Shown here: one piece after another, positions 51,953 through 63,820 of the stretch
How the letters are laid out: the number at the start of each line of letters is the position of its first letter
Position numbering within the stretch: position 1 is the stretch's first letter
NCBI RefSeq assembly: GCF_945859705.1
Contig: NC_079138.1
Span: forward strand, 186,001-250,000
Reading direction: 5' to 3'
DNA from: Episyrphus balteatus
Lineage: Eukaryota; Arthropoda; Insecta; Diptera; Syrphidae
Length of the DNA: 64,000 nucleotides
Notes under the pieces: generated by a model
Seen by the model: only the letters and a program-made list of their open reading frames with translations
Databases searched by the model: none
Told to the model about the DNA's origin: nothing
Position numbers and translations under genes: made by a program

Positions 51953-53318
51953 CAAACAGACACAGTAAAAAAATTATCCAGTTCTGCTTTTGATGATGAG
52001 TTTTTATTCACAACATGCACATTCACAACAAATAAATTCTTAAAATAGCTTTTTTTAATTCTTAAAATCACTTTATTTTATCCTTAAAATCACTTTTTTT
52101 TATTTTTGAAATCACTTTTTTTATTCTTAAAATCACTTTATTTTATTCTTAAAATCACTTTTTTTTGTTATGAAATCACTTTATTCTTAAAATCACTTTT
52201 TTTTTATTCTTAAAATCACTTTATTTTATTTTTAAAATCACTCTTTTTTATTTATCATCACTTTTTTTATTCTAAATCACTTTTTTTAATTCTCAAAATC
52301 ACTTTATTTTATTCTTAAAATCACTTTTTTTTTATTCTAAAAATCACTTTTTTTATTCTTAAAATCACAGTCCATATATTTTTCTGAAAATTTCGCTCCT
52401 TAAGTGTAACACAGCACTATTTTTTTCGTAAGTTCAACTTTCTTACAAAACTCACTTTCTCAATATTTTGCATTAAAAAATGCAGTTGTCACAATATTTG
52501 TATATTTATTTTTAAAAACTTTTTATAAAATTACTCTTTTTTTTCAACTGTACACTTCTTTCCACTATCGGCCACAAACTATTATTGATGAAGACATTGA
52601 TTTTTCAAAACAAAAAAACCTAAGTTTTCTTATAAAAATAGCTTAAAATTTAGCTTCAACTCCATTCAGAAAACCACAGGTATAAGTACATACTTTATAT
52701 ATTTAAATTTTTATTGCGGGGAGGTACGATTACATGCTAATCTGACCTGCACAATTTTTATGATATTCCCAAAAAATGGTGATAAGAAAGGGTTGAGTAA
52801 TTTCAAAAATTAAAAACGCATGAATGAAACAATAAGACAATCATTAAGTAGCATGGGATTTTCCCACAGCTAATTGATACCTGCTTCTAAAACAATGCTC
52901 CTTAATAGAGCAATAAAATTCTGTATATCTTTCTAATCACCCACCCCTAATAAAGAGGCATCTTCTTCACATACCTAAATGCTCATACATACAAATCTTG
53001 GATATGTAAAGTTATGATTTTTTTCAAAAAAGTTTAATGAGTTGCGGTTTGCAATTTTGATAAATAAAATAATATAGAGATTGAAGCAAATTGCAAACAC
53101 AAAGAGCCGGTATACTGTATTTACAAAATTTGGGTTAATAAAACTGGGGTTAAAAAAACCATTACCATTTTCTTCTCATTATGTATTTACTAAATAAATA
53201 CATACATTTATGTATGTATGTATGTGTTACTGATATAATAATATAAACATTTAAAAAAAAAATGAATAATTTTTTTTTTACAACCGAACGAGCGGTTTGC
53301 TTGGCGACTTTGCGGCCA
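51953..53318. other. Non-coding 5' region of the Academ-like element
   Basis: Very AT-rich stretch between the transposase leader and the right inverted repeat, holding the AAATCACT minisatellite and a TATG microsatellite near 53205-53225. No coding frame of note. The promoter is presumably here or in the inverted repeat, but I cannot place it. Confidence 0.5.
52045..52372. repeat. AAAATCACTTTWTT minisatellite
   Basis: About fifteen imperfect units of roughly 16-24 bp of the type TTCTTAAAATCACTTTATTT, varying in T-run length. On the minus strand, the transposase sense strand, each unit reads AAAGTGATTTTAAGAA. It lies upstream of the transposase gene. Confidence 0.85.
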
Positions 53319-53780
53319 GCTGGAGGTCGTAATTTTTGTCCAAAAAAAAAAATAAAAGTACGAAATTGTAGGTCTGAATAAGGTCTACAAATTTTATGTT
53401 AATAATTTTTTCGATATTCATCACCAAAAAATAGATAATGTCAAAAAACAAATGGCATGTCCTAAATTTTTGACTTTTTTAATCGATATCTCGAAAACGG
53501 TTTATGATAGACAAAAAATGTGTATGCATGAATTGTAGAACTCGTTAAAAGCTACAAAAAAGCTCCTTGTAAAATTTTCGCATCTCGTCAGATAGCCGAG
53601 TTATTGTCAAAAAACCAATTTTATCCTTTTTTTCAAAATGGCGGAAAAAGCTCATAGGAAATCTTGGTCGAAAACTTCAAGTTAAGCTTTTTTAAGCATC
53701 CTCTACAACATATCCAAAATTTAGCTTCCTCGCTCATTTTGCATTTCTAAGCCGTTTTTTCCGACATAATGACTGGCCTA
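53319..53780 (-). repeat. Right terminal inverted repeat of the Academ-like element
   Basis: About 462 bp, reverse complement of the left repeat, ending in ATAATGACTGGCCTA. It lies upstream of the transposase gene and so may contain or flank its promoter. Confidence 0.93.
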
Positions 53781-53782
53781 TA

Positions 53783-53980
53783 CACATAAAAGGACTATGA
53801 ACATGAAGAGGACCTAACGGGGTTTTCTTTCTTAACAGCTGCACCCTGCATGACATATATTCCGCAACAACAAATCGATGCAAATAGATTTTGATATTTT
53901 CGAAAACTAAAAGTGTACATACCTATCACCCATGTAGGTCTAGGTACCTGCATACAAAAAGTTCGGTGGTTGATATATCT
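53783..53980. repeat. Diverged direct repeat, copy 1
   Basis: Begins ACATAAAAGGACTATGAA, includes CCTAACGGGGTTTTCTTT and ends near TTCGGTGGTTGATATAT. It resembles 54777-54995 in order and at both ends, with substantial divergence between. It immediately follows the nested transposon, so its left part may have been interrupted by that insertion. Confidence 0.7.
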
Positions 53981-56001
53981 AGAAATTGTTTGATTTCTAA
54001 CGAGCAATATAAATTTTCATTTCGAGTTAGATAGGTATTTTTGTTTTTTGTTTTATGTTTTTTTTTATGAAGATATTTATTTTTTTTTTTTTTTGAGTGC
54101 ACAAGCCTGCACCAAAAAGAAATTCAACTTTATGAAATTTGGCTTCTCGTCTTTTTATTTCAATTTCATCCTTTACAGGTACCTATGTATATTACATACA
54201 CTATATGTGTATGTATGTGCATTTGCAAAGTAATTTGTGTATGTACAAATGTAGGTACACGAATCTTAATACATATTTTCGTTATCATGTTATTTTTTTA
54301 TAAGATCGGTAGGTAGGTATATAGGTTATTTAGGTCTGTAACGTACCGACTGTCTCCTTTTAAAAGACATAAATGCCAAATCACAATCATGCGTCCGCTC
54401 AATCAAAATTAAATTAAGCATTGCTTTATAGGCATAGGCACCCAGAATCAGAGATACCCATCAGTCATCACAGATAAAAACTTGGAAGTATAACCACCCA
54501 AAAGAAAAAAAAAAAGCAATACCTACAAAAATATCCGACACTTAAAACGGCGCGAGATTATAGGTACCTATTAGAAAACAACATTATCTAGACTTCAAAA
54601 AAGAAATCCTAACAATCCTGTGCGCCTCGCCTGTGCTGGATGGGTGGATCACAAAGCTACCTGCGGCATAAAAACAATTCTTCATCTGAACGAACAACAA
54701 CAAAAAGGGTGATGTGTAGTGACACGCGACACAAATAATGTATCTCTAAATGACACAGGAAAATAAAATTCTTGCTACACACATAAAAAAGGGCTATGAA
54801 GATGACCTAACGGGGTTTTCTTTTCCAACAGTTGCACAACCAAGCATACAAAATAAATAGAAAAAGAATTGGATAATGTTCGAGCAAATAGATCGTTTGC
54901 GTACCTACATAGTGCAATATGCAATAACAACATCTACCTATGTATAATTGTATATACCTACATGGAAATATATAAATTTCGGTGGTTGATGTATGTGTGC
55001 GCGACCGCAACACCATGTATCTTGTTTTGCAATTCTTGAGGTTTAATTGTATTTTGTATGTAGCTATGTATGTAGATTGGATATTGTAAATCTATTTTGT
55101 ACTGATCTTTTGTTTTTGCTTTTGTTTTGTAATTGAATTGAGTATTAGAAAAGAGACAATTTGGAGTACCTACATACCTACAGATTTGGTGATGTTGCAC
55201 TGTGGTGGTTGTTTTGTTTTTGTTTTAATTGTTTTTTTTTTTTTACCATCCTTTATGGGCGTATTGAATTCGAGATCAATTCATTACAAATTAGGTGTCT
55301 ATCATAATTATGCAGATGAATGTATGTACAAATGAAGGCAGGTAGGTATGTAGTATGTAGGTACATAATTATGTAGTATGTATGATATACATACATAAAG
55401 TGTTGAGTATAGGTTTTGTTATTTTAAAATGTTTGTTTGATTTATAAAATCACGATAGATATTACCTACTTACGTTTGTTTTTCACATAGGAATGTACAT
55501 ATGTACATTTAATGCCTTCAAAGAAAATGCCACAGCATAATTTTCTTGTTGACACATGCGCTACTGCTAGATCAGGTTGCTGATTTTCATCTTTCTTTCG
55601 CTTGTTTCAACTTCATGGACTCCATTGCAAGCACTAGTCGGCTGTAAATTCGTATTGCAGTTCAATATTTGCATCTCCATCTACAATTCGTATTGTGTCC
55701 AGCTGATTTGTCACCAAAATAATGTCAGGCACAACGTGAACTGATATTTGTGTTTTTTTTTTTTTTGTGTTTCTATTTGTATTTGAATTTGTATTTTTTT
55801 TTTTTTTTTTTTCTTCACACGCGAGGAGTCTGAATGTGTTTTGTTTTCTATTAATTTTCGCACTCTCACTTGAACAAAAACATAACTACCAATGGTGGTT
55901 GGTTTGTTTATTTTGTATTTCGTAAAATATTTTTTTTTTTTTTAACGGCACTGCATTACAGGTACTAAAATGTACTTTTAAGAGGTACATAGCTCAATAT
56001 T
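53981..56001. other. Unassigned 5' interior of the LTR element
   Basis: AT-rich, with long T runs (for example near 54070, 55750 and 55800) and many TACATA/GTAGGTA simple motifs. In element sense this is where a leader and gag would normally lie, but no frame exceeds about 80 codons and none has a recognisable motif. It contains the second diverged direct repeat. Confidence 0.6.
54777..54995. repeat. Diverged direct repeat, copy 2
   Basis: Begins CACATAAAAAAGGGCTATGA, contains CCTAACGGGGTTTTCTTTT and ends TTTCGGTGGTTGATGTATG. Paralogous to 53783-53980, about 1 kb away. A shorter similar start, ATAAAAAGGGTTATGAACTA, lies near 46486 on the other side of the nested transposon. Confidence 0.7.
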
Positions 56002-56017
56002 GGGCTACGAAGGACCG
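56002..56017 (-). promoter_or_regulatory. Primer-binding site, probably for tRNA-Tyr
   Basis: Immediately inside the 5' LTR the minus strand reads CGGTCCTTCGTAGCCC. The complement of an insect tRNA-Tyr 3' end begins TGGTCCTTCGAGCC. Nine bases (GGTCCTTCG) match, then AGCC follows after one extra T; the first base is C instead of T. The match is imperfect but its position is right. Confidence 0.6.
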
Positions 56018-56281
56018 TGTACAATAATCTAACTAACTTTAGTGGACTGTAAATTATTAGTAGTGTATAAATAAATAAAACACAAATGAATTCTTGTTCT
56101 TATTGGACTGCGCGTCCTGTTTATTCGAGGATCTTATTAAGACTGAAAGTTTTGGTTGAGGAAGAAGGAAGGAATGAAAAGGAGATACACACACACAATT
56201 GTTCGCTGATCGCCTGTTAGATGTTGTGTGTGTTGAGAGGCTTCTCTTGGGAGTAGGCAGGTAGGCACGGATTATTTAACA
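56018..56281 (-). repeat. 5' LTR (right copy)
   Basis: 264 bp, same length and sequence as the left LTR except T for A at the third plus-strand base. The minus-strand AATAAA is at 56120-56125. It adjoins the primer-binding-like site at 56002-56017 and the ATGTG duplication at 56282-56286. Confidence 0.93.
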
Positions 56282-56899
56282 ATGTGTTTAGACGCTCGGT
56301 TAACGAGATATGACGATTTAAACATATTTAAAAGTGATTTTCTCCAAACGTGAATTTTTCAACTCCAATTGAATTGTATGCGAAGGATATCGACTCACAG
56401 AGCACAAAAATGTATTTTCTATAAGTTTTGGACTTGTAGTTTTGTTGTTAGAGAATTTTGAATTTTGCAAGTTTTGATGTGTTTAGACGCTCGGTTAACG
56501 AGATATGACGATTTAAACATTTTTAAAAGTGATTTTCTCCAAACGTGAATTTTTCAACTCCAATTGAATTGTATGCGAAGGATATCGACTCACAGAGCAC
56601 AAAAATGTATTTTCTATAAGTTTTGGACTTGTAGTTTTGTTGTTAGAGAATTTTGAATTTTGCAAGTTTTGATGTGTTTAGACGCTCGGTTAACGAGATA
56701 TGACGATTTAAACATTTTTAAAAGTGATTTTCTCCAAACGTGAATTTTTCAACTCCAATTGAATTGTATGCGAAGGATATCGACTCACAGAGCACAAAAA
56801 TGTATTTTCTATAAGTTTTGGACTTGTAGTTTTGTTGTTAGAGAATTTTGAATTTTGCAAGTTTTGATGTGTTTAGACGCTCGGTTAGCGAGATATGAC

Positions 56900-59800
56900 G
56901 ATTTAAACATTTTTAAAAGTGGTTTTCTCCAAACGTGAATTTTTCAACTCCAATTGAATTGTATGCGAAGGATATCGACTCACAGAGTACAAAATTGTAT
57001 TTTCTATAAGTTTTGGACTTGTAGTTTTGTTTTTAGAGAATTTTGAATTTTGCAAGTTTTGATGTGTTTAGACGCTCGGTTAACGAGATATGACGATTTA
57101 AACATTTTTAAAAGTGATTTTCTCCAAACGTGAATTTTTCAACTCCAATTGAATTGTATGCGAAGGATATCGACTCACAGAGCACAAAAATGTATTTTCT
57201 ATAAGTTTTGGACTTGTAGTTTTGTTGTTATAGAATTTTGAATTTTGCAAGTTTTGATGTGTTTAGACGCTCGGTTAGCGAGATATGACGATTTAAACAT
57301 TTTTAAAAGTGATTTTCTCCAAACGTGAATTTTTCAACTCCAATTGAATTGTATGCGAAGGATATCGACTCACAGAGCACAAAAATGTATTTTCTATAAG
57401 TTTTGGACTTGTAGTTTTGTTGTTAGAGAATTTTGAATTTTGCAAGTTTTGATGTGTTTAGACGCTCGGTTAACGAGATATGACGATTTAAACATTTTTA
57501 AAAGTGATTTTCTCCAAACGTGAATTTTTCAACTCCAATTGAATTGTATGCGAAGGATATCGACTCACAGAGCACAAAAATGTATTTTCTATAAGTTTTG
57601 GACTTGTAGTTTTGTTGTTAGAGAATTTTGAATTTTGCAAGTTTTGATGTGTTTAGACGCTCGGTTAACGAGATATGACGATTTAAACATTTTTAAAAGT
57701 GATTTTCTCCAAACGTGAATTTTTCAACTCCAATTGAATTGTATGCGAAGGATATCGACTCACAGAGCACAAAAATGTACTTTCTATAAGTTTTGGACTT
57801 GTAGTTTTGTTTTTAGAGAATTTTGAATTTTGCAAGTTTTGATGTGTTTAGACGCTCGGTTAACGAGATATGACGATTTAAACATTTTTAAAAGTGATTT
57901 TCTCCAAACGTGAATTTTTCAACTCCAATTGAATTGTATGCGAAGGATATCGACTCACAGAGCACAAAAATGTATTTTCTATAAGTTTTGGACTTGTAGT
58001 TTTGTTGTTAGAGAATTTTGAATTTTGCAAGTTTTGATGTGTTTAGACGCTCGGTTAACGAGATATGACGATTTAAACATTTTTAAAAGTGATTTTCTCC
58101 AAACGTGAATTTTTCAACTCCAATTGAATTGTATGCGAAGGATATCGACTCACAGAGTACAAAATTGTATTTTCTATAAGTTTTGGACTTGTAGTTTTGT
58201 TTTTAGAGAATTTTGAATTTTGCAAGTTTTGATGTGTTTAGATGCTCGGTTAACGAGATATGACGATTTAAACATTTTTAAAAGTGATTTTCTCCAAACG
58301 TGAATTTTTCAACTCCAATTGAATTGTATGCGAAGGATATCGACTCACAGAGTACAAAATTGTATTTTCTATAAGTTTTGGACTTGTAGTTTTGTTTTTA
58401 GAGAATTTTGAATTTTGCAAGTTTTGATGTGTTTAGACGCTCGGTTAACGAGATATGACGATTTAAACATTTTTAAAAGTGATTTCCTCCAAACGTGAAT
58501 TTTTCAACTCCAATTGAATTGTATGCGAAGGATATCGACTCACAGAGCACAAAAATGTATTTTCTATAAGTTTTGGACTTGTAGTTTTGTTGTTAGAGAA
58601 TTTTGAATTTTGCAAGTTTTGATGTGTTTAGACGCTCGGTTAACGAGATATGACGATTTAAACATTTTTAAAAGTGATTTTCTCCAAACGTGAATTTTTC
58701 AACTCCAATTGAATTGTATGCGAAGGATATCGACTCACAGAGCACAAAAATGTATTTTCTATAAGTTTTGGACTTGTAGTTTTGTTGTTAGAGAATTTTG
58801 AATTTTGCAAGTTTTGATGTGTTTAGACGCTCGGTTAGCGAGATATGACGATTTAAACATTTTTAAAAGTGATTTTCTCCAAACGTGAATTTTTCAACTC
58901 CAATTGAATTGTATGCGAAGGATATCGACTCACAGAGCACAAAAATGTATTTTCTATAAGTTTTGGACTTGTAGTTTTGTTGTTAGAGAATTTTGAATTT
59001 TGCAAGTTTTGATGTGTTTAGACGCTCGGTTAACGAGATATGACGATTTAAACATTTTTAAAAGTGATTTTCTCCAAACGTGAATTTTTCAACTCCAATT
59101 GAATTGTATGCGAAGGATATCGACTCACAGAGCACAAAAATGTATTTTCTATAAGTTTTGGACTTGTAGTTTTGTTGTTAGAGAATTTTGAATTTTGCAA
59201 GTTTTGATGTGTTTAGACGCTCGGTTAACGAGATATGACGATTTAAACATTTTTAAAAGTGATTTTCTCCAAACGTGAATTTTTCAACTCCAATTGAATT
59301 GTATGCGAAGGATATCGACTCACAGAGCACAAAAATGTATTTCCTATAAGTTTTGGACTTGTAGTTTTGTTTTTAGAGAATTTTGAATTTTGCAAGTTTT
59401 GATGTGTTTAGACGCTCGGTTAACGAGATATGACGATTTAAACATTTTTAAAAGTGATTTCCTCCAAACGTGAATTTTTCAACTCCAATTGAATTGTATG
59501 CGAAGGATATCGACTCACAGAGCACAAAAATGTATTTTCTATAAGTTTTGGACTTGTAGTTTTGTTGTTAGAGAATTTTGAATTTTGCAAGTTTTGATGT
59601 GTTTAGACGCTCGGTTAACGAGATATGACGATTTAAACATTTTTAAAAGTGATTTTCTCCAAACGTGAATTTTTCAACTCCAATTGAATTGTATGCGAAG
59701 GATATCGACTCACAGAGCACAAAAATGTATTTTCTATAAGTTTTGGACTTGTAGTTTTGTTTTTAGAGAATTTTGAATTTTGCAAGTTTTGATGTGTTTA

Positions 59801-61800
59801 GACGCTCGGTTAACGAGATATGACGATTTAAACATTTTTAAAAGTGATTTTCTCCAAACGTGAATTTTTCAACTCCAATTGAATTGTATGCAAAGGATAT
59901 CGACTCACAGAGCACAAAAATGTATTTTCTATAAGTTTTGGACTTGTAGTTTTGTTGTTAGAGAATTTTGAATTTTGCAAGTTTTGATGTGTTTAGACGC
60001 TCGGTTAACGAGATATGACGATTTAAACATATTTAAAAGTGATTTTCTCCAAACGTGAATTTTTCAACTCCAATTGAATTGTATGCGAAGGATATCGACT
60101 CACAGAGCACAAAAATGTATTTTCTATAAGTTTTGGACTTGTAGTTTTGTTGTTAGAGAATTTTGAATTTTGCAAGTTTTGATGTGTTTAGACGCTCGGT
60201 TAACGAGATATGACGATTTAAACATTTTTAAAAGTGATTTTCTCCAAACGTGAATTTTTCAACTCCAATTGAATTGTATGCGAAGGATATCGACTCACAG
60301 AGCACAAAAATGTATTTTCTATAAGTTTTGGACTTGTAGTTTTGTTGTTAGAGAATTTTGAATTTTGCAAGTTTTGATGTGTTTAGACGCTCGGTTAGCG
60401 AGATATGACGATTTAAACATTTTTAAAAGTGGTTTTCTCCAAACGTGAATTTTTCAACTCCAATTGAATTGTATGCGAAGGATATCGACTCACAGAGTAC
60501 AAAATTGTATTTTCTATAAGTTTTGGACTTGTAGTTTTGTTTTTAGAGAATTTTGAATTTTGCAAGTTTTGATGTGTTTAGACGCTCGGTTAACGAGATA
60601 TGACGATTTAAACATTTTTAAAAGTGATTTTCTCCAAACGTGAATTTTTCAACTCCAATTGAATTGTATGCGAAGGATATCGACTCACAGAGCACAAAAA
60701 TGTATTTTCTATAAGTTTTGGACTTGTAGTTTTGTTGTTATAGAATTTTGAATTTTGCAAGTTTTGATGTGTTTAGACGCTCGGTTAGCGAGATATGACG
60801 ATTTAAACATTTTTAAAAGTGATTTTCTCCAAACGTGAATTTTTCAACTCCAATTGAATTGTATGCGAAGGATATCGACTCACAGAGCACAAAAATGTAT
60901 TTTCTATAAGTTTTGGACTTGTAGTTTTGTTGTTAGAGAATTTTGAATTTTGCAAGTTTTGATGTGTTTAGACGCTCGGTTAACGAGATATGACGATTTA
61001 AACATTTTTAAAAGTGATTTTCTCCAAACGTGAATTTTTCAACTCCAATTGAATTGTATGCGAAGGATATCGACTCACAGAGCACAAAAATGTATTTTCT
61101 ATAAGTTTTGGACTTGTAGTTTTGTTGTTAGAGAATTTTGAATTTTGCAAGTTTTGATGTGTTTAGACGCTCGGTTAACGAGATATGACGATTTAAACAT
61201 TTTTAAAAGTGATTTTCTCCAAACGTGAATTTTTCAACTCCAATTGAATTGTATGCGAAGGATATCGACTCACAGAGCACAAAAATGTACTTTCTATAAG
61301 TTTTGGACTTGTAGTTTTGTTTTTAGAGAATTTTGAATTTTGCAAGTTTTGATGTGTTTAGACGCTCGGTTAACGAGATATGACGATTTAAACATTTTTA
61401 AAAGTGATTTTCTCCAAACGTGAATTTTTCAACTCCAATTGAATTGTATGCGAAGGATATCGACTCACAGAGCACAAAAATGTATTTTCTATAAGTTTTG
61501 GACTTGTAGTTTTGTTGTTAGAGAATTTTGAATTTTGCAAGTTTTGATGTGTTTAGACGCTCGGTTAACGAGATATGACGATTTAAACATTTTTAAAAGT
61601 GATTTTCTCCAAACGTGAATTTTTCAACTCCAATTGAATTGTATGCGAAGGATATCGACTCACAGAGTACAAAATTGTATTTTCTATAAGTTTTGGACTT
61701 GTAGTTTTGTTTTTAGAGAATTTTGAATTTTGCAAGTTTTGATGTGTTTAGATGCTCGGTTAACGAGATATGACGATTTAAACATTTTTAAAAGTGATTT
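56900..61800. repeat. Higher-order satellite repeat, 18 monomers (3510 bp)
   Basis: Rare variants recur exactly 3510 bp apart: GTGGTTTTCTCC at 56919/60429, TTATAGAATTTTG near 57228/60738, TGTACTTTC near 57778/61288 and GATGCTCGGT at 58241/61751. Just to the left the spacing is 3705 bp (19 monomers: ATATTTAAAAG at 56324/60029), so one monomer was lost or gained between the copies. Confidence 0.88.
59987..59991. other. Empty-site paralogue of the LTR insertion (single ATGTG)
   Basis: The monomer with ATGCAAAGG (59888) is followed directly by the monomer with AACATATTTAAAAG (60026). The same two rare monomers flank the LTR element (41378 and 56321). The distance 59891 - 41381 = 18510 equals 14800 (element) + 5 (duplication) + 3705 (19 x 195). 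This copy therefore shows the target before insertion. Confidence 0.9.
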
Positions 61801-62259
61801 TCTCCAAACGTGAATTTTTCAACTCCAATTGAATTGTATGCGAAGGATATCGGCTCACAGAGCACAAAAATGTATTTTCTATAAGTTTTGGACTTGTAGT
61901 TTTGTTGTTAGAGAATTTTGAATTTTGCAAGTTTTGATGTGTTTAGACGCTCGGTTAGCGAGATATGACGATTTAAACATTTTTAAAAGTGATTTTCTCC
62001 AAACGTGAATTTTTCAACTCCAATTGAATTGTATGCGAAGGATATCGACTCACAGAGCACAAAAATGTATTTCCTATAAGTTTTGGACTTGTAGTTTTGT
62101 TTTTAGAGAATTTTGAATTTTGCAAGTTTTGATGTGTTTAGAGGCTCGGTTAACGAGATATGACGATTTAAACATTTTTAAAAGTGATTTTCTCCAAACG
62201 TGAATTTTTCAACTCCAATTGAATTGTATGCGAAGGATATCGGCTCACAGAGCACAAAA

Positions 62260-63820
62260 ATGTATTTTCTATAAGTTTTGGACTTGTAGTTTTGTTGTTA
62301 GAGAATTTTGAATTTTGCAAGTTTTGATGTGTTTAGACGCTCGGTTAACGAGATATGACGATTTAAACATTTTTAAAAGTGATTTTCTCCAAACGTGAAT
62401 TTTTCAACTCCAATTGAATTGTATCGAAGGATATCGACTCACAGAGCACAAAAATGTATTTTCTATAAGTTTTGGACTTGTAGTTTTGTTTTTAGAGAAT
62501 TTTGAATTTTGCAAGTTTTGATGTGTTTAGACGCTGTTAACGAGATATGACGATTTAAACATTTTTAAAATTGATTTTCTCCAAACGTGAATTTTTCAAC
62601 TCCAATTGAATTGTATGCGAAGGATATCGACTCACAGAGCACAAAAATGTATTTTCTATAAGTTTTGGACTTGTAGTTTTGTTGTTAGAGAATTTTGAAT
62701 TTTGCAGGTTTTGATGTGTTTAGACGCTCGGTTAACGAGATATGACGATTTAAACATTTTTAAAAGTGATTTTCTCCAAACGTGAATTTTTCAACTCCAA
62801 TTGAATTGTATGCGAAGGATATCGACTCACAGAGTACAAAATTGTATTTTCTATAAGTTTTGGACTTGTAGTTTTGTTTTTAGAGAATTTTGAATTTTGC
62901 AAGTTTTGATGTGTTTAGATGCTCGGTTAACGAGATATGACGATTTAAACATTTTTAAAAGTGATTTTCTCCAAACGTGAATTTTTCAACTCCAATTGAA
63001 TTGTATGCGAAGGATATCGACTCACAGAGCACAAAAATGTATTTTCTATAAGTTTTGGACTTGTAGTTTTGTTGTTAGAGAATTTTGAATTTTGCAAGTT
63101 TTGATGTGTTTAGACGCTCGGTTAGCGAGATATGACGATTTAAACATTTTTAAAAGTGATTTTCTCCAAACGTGAATTTTTCAACTCCAATTGAATTGTA
63201 TGCGAAGGATATCGACTCACAGAGCACAAAAATATATTCCTATAAGTTTTGGACTTGTAGTTTTGTTTTTAGAGAATTTTGAATTTTGCAAGTTTTGATG
63301 TGTTTAGAGGCTCGGTTAACGAGATATGACGATTTAAACATTTTTAAAAGTGATTTTCTCCAAACGTGAATTTTTCAACTCCAATTGAATTGTATGCGAA
63401 GGATATCGGCTCACAGAGCACAAAAATGTATTTTCTATAAGTTTTGGACTTGTAGTTTTGTTGTTAGAGAATTTTGAATTTTGCAAGTTTTGATGTGTTT
63501 AGACGCTCGGTTAACGAGATATGACGATTTAAACATTTTTAAAAGTGATTTTCTCCAAACGTGAATTTTTCAACTCCAATTGAATTGTATCGAAGGATAT
63601 CGACTCACAGAGCACAAAAATGTATTTTCTATAAGTTTTGGACTTGTAGTTTTGTTTTTAGAGAATTTTGAATTTTGCAAGTTTTGATGTGTTTAGACGC
63701 TGTTAACGAGATATGACGATTTAAACATTTTTAAAATTGATTTTCTCCAAACGTGAATTTTTCAACTCCAATTGAATTGTATGCGAAGGATATCGACTCA
63801 CAGAGCACAAAAATGTATTT
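62260..63820. repeat. Short higher-order repeat, six monomers (1166 bp)
   Basis: GTATCGAAGG (one C missing) at 62421 and 63587, and ACGCTGTTAACG (three bases missing) at 62531 and 63697, are each 1166 bp apart. That equals six monomers less the four missing bases. AGAGGCTCGG (about 62141/63307) and ATCGGCTCACAG follow the same spacing. Confidence 0.85.

Larger units (their letters stand above)
46577..53780 (-). mobile_element. Academ-like DNA transposon, 7.2 kb, long TIRs
   Basis: The ends form inverted repeats of about 455 bp beginning TAGGCCAGTCATTAT. TAC flanks both sides (46574-46576, 53781-53783), a 3-bp duplication; alternatively the ends are GGCC and the duplication is TA (46577-46578, 53779-53780). 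One minus-strand gene in two overlapping frames fills the interior. An XPG-like nuclease in a large cysteine-rich transposase, with a 3-4 bp duplication, is what has been described for the Academ superfamily. I assign it on that basis from memory, without a search. Relatives of the core region are widespread as uncharacterised proteins in cnidarians and hemipterans. Apart from the frame break the coding region is intact, so the copy is young. Confidence 0.8.
41482..56281 (-). mobile_element. 14.8-kb LTR element lacking gag-pol, with a nested DNA transposon
   Basis: Two 264-bp direct repeats (TG..CA ends) bound the element, and ATGTG is duplicated at 41477-41481 and 56282-56286. The satellite resumes in the same phase. 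A primer-binding-like site touches the right LTR and a purine-rich tract touches the left LTR, so the element reads right to left. Removing the nested transposon leaves about 7.6 kb, a normal LTR-retrotransposon size. Yet I recognise no gag, protease, reverse transcriptase, RNase H, integrase or env. It is therefore a LARD-like non-autonomous element relying on enzymes from elsewhere. TGTT start and 5-bp duplication would suit BEL/Pao, but Gypsy cannot be excluded. The LTRs differ at one visible base (third base, A at 41484, T at 56020). Confidence 0.92.

Noticed and set aside
54048..55335. Small ORFs of 61-80 codons in the LTR interior (54048-54233, 54807-55016, 54958-55200, 55138-55335)
   Set aside because: Low-complexity, T-rich or TACATA-derived frames on both strands, without motifs or support as genes.
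56002..56017. A tRNA-Tyr gene at the match to the tRNA 3' end
   Set aside because: Only the 3'-end complement is present, with no cloverleaf around it; the position beside the LTR marks it as a primer site.
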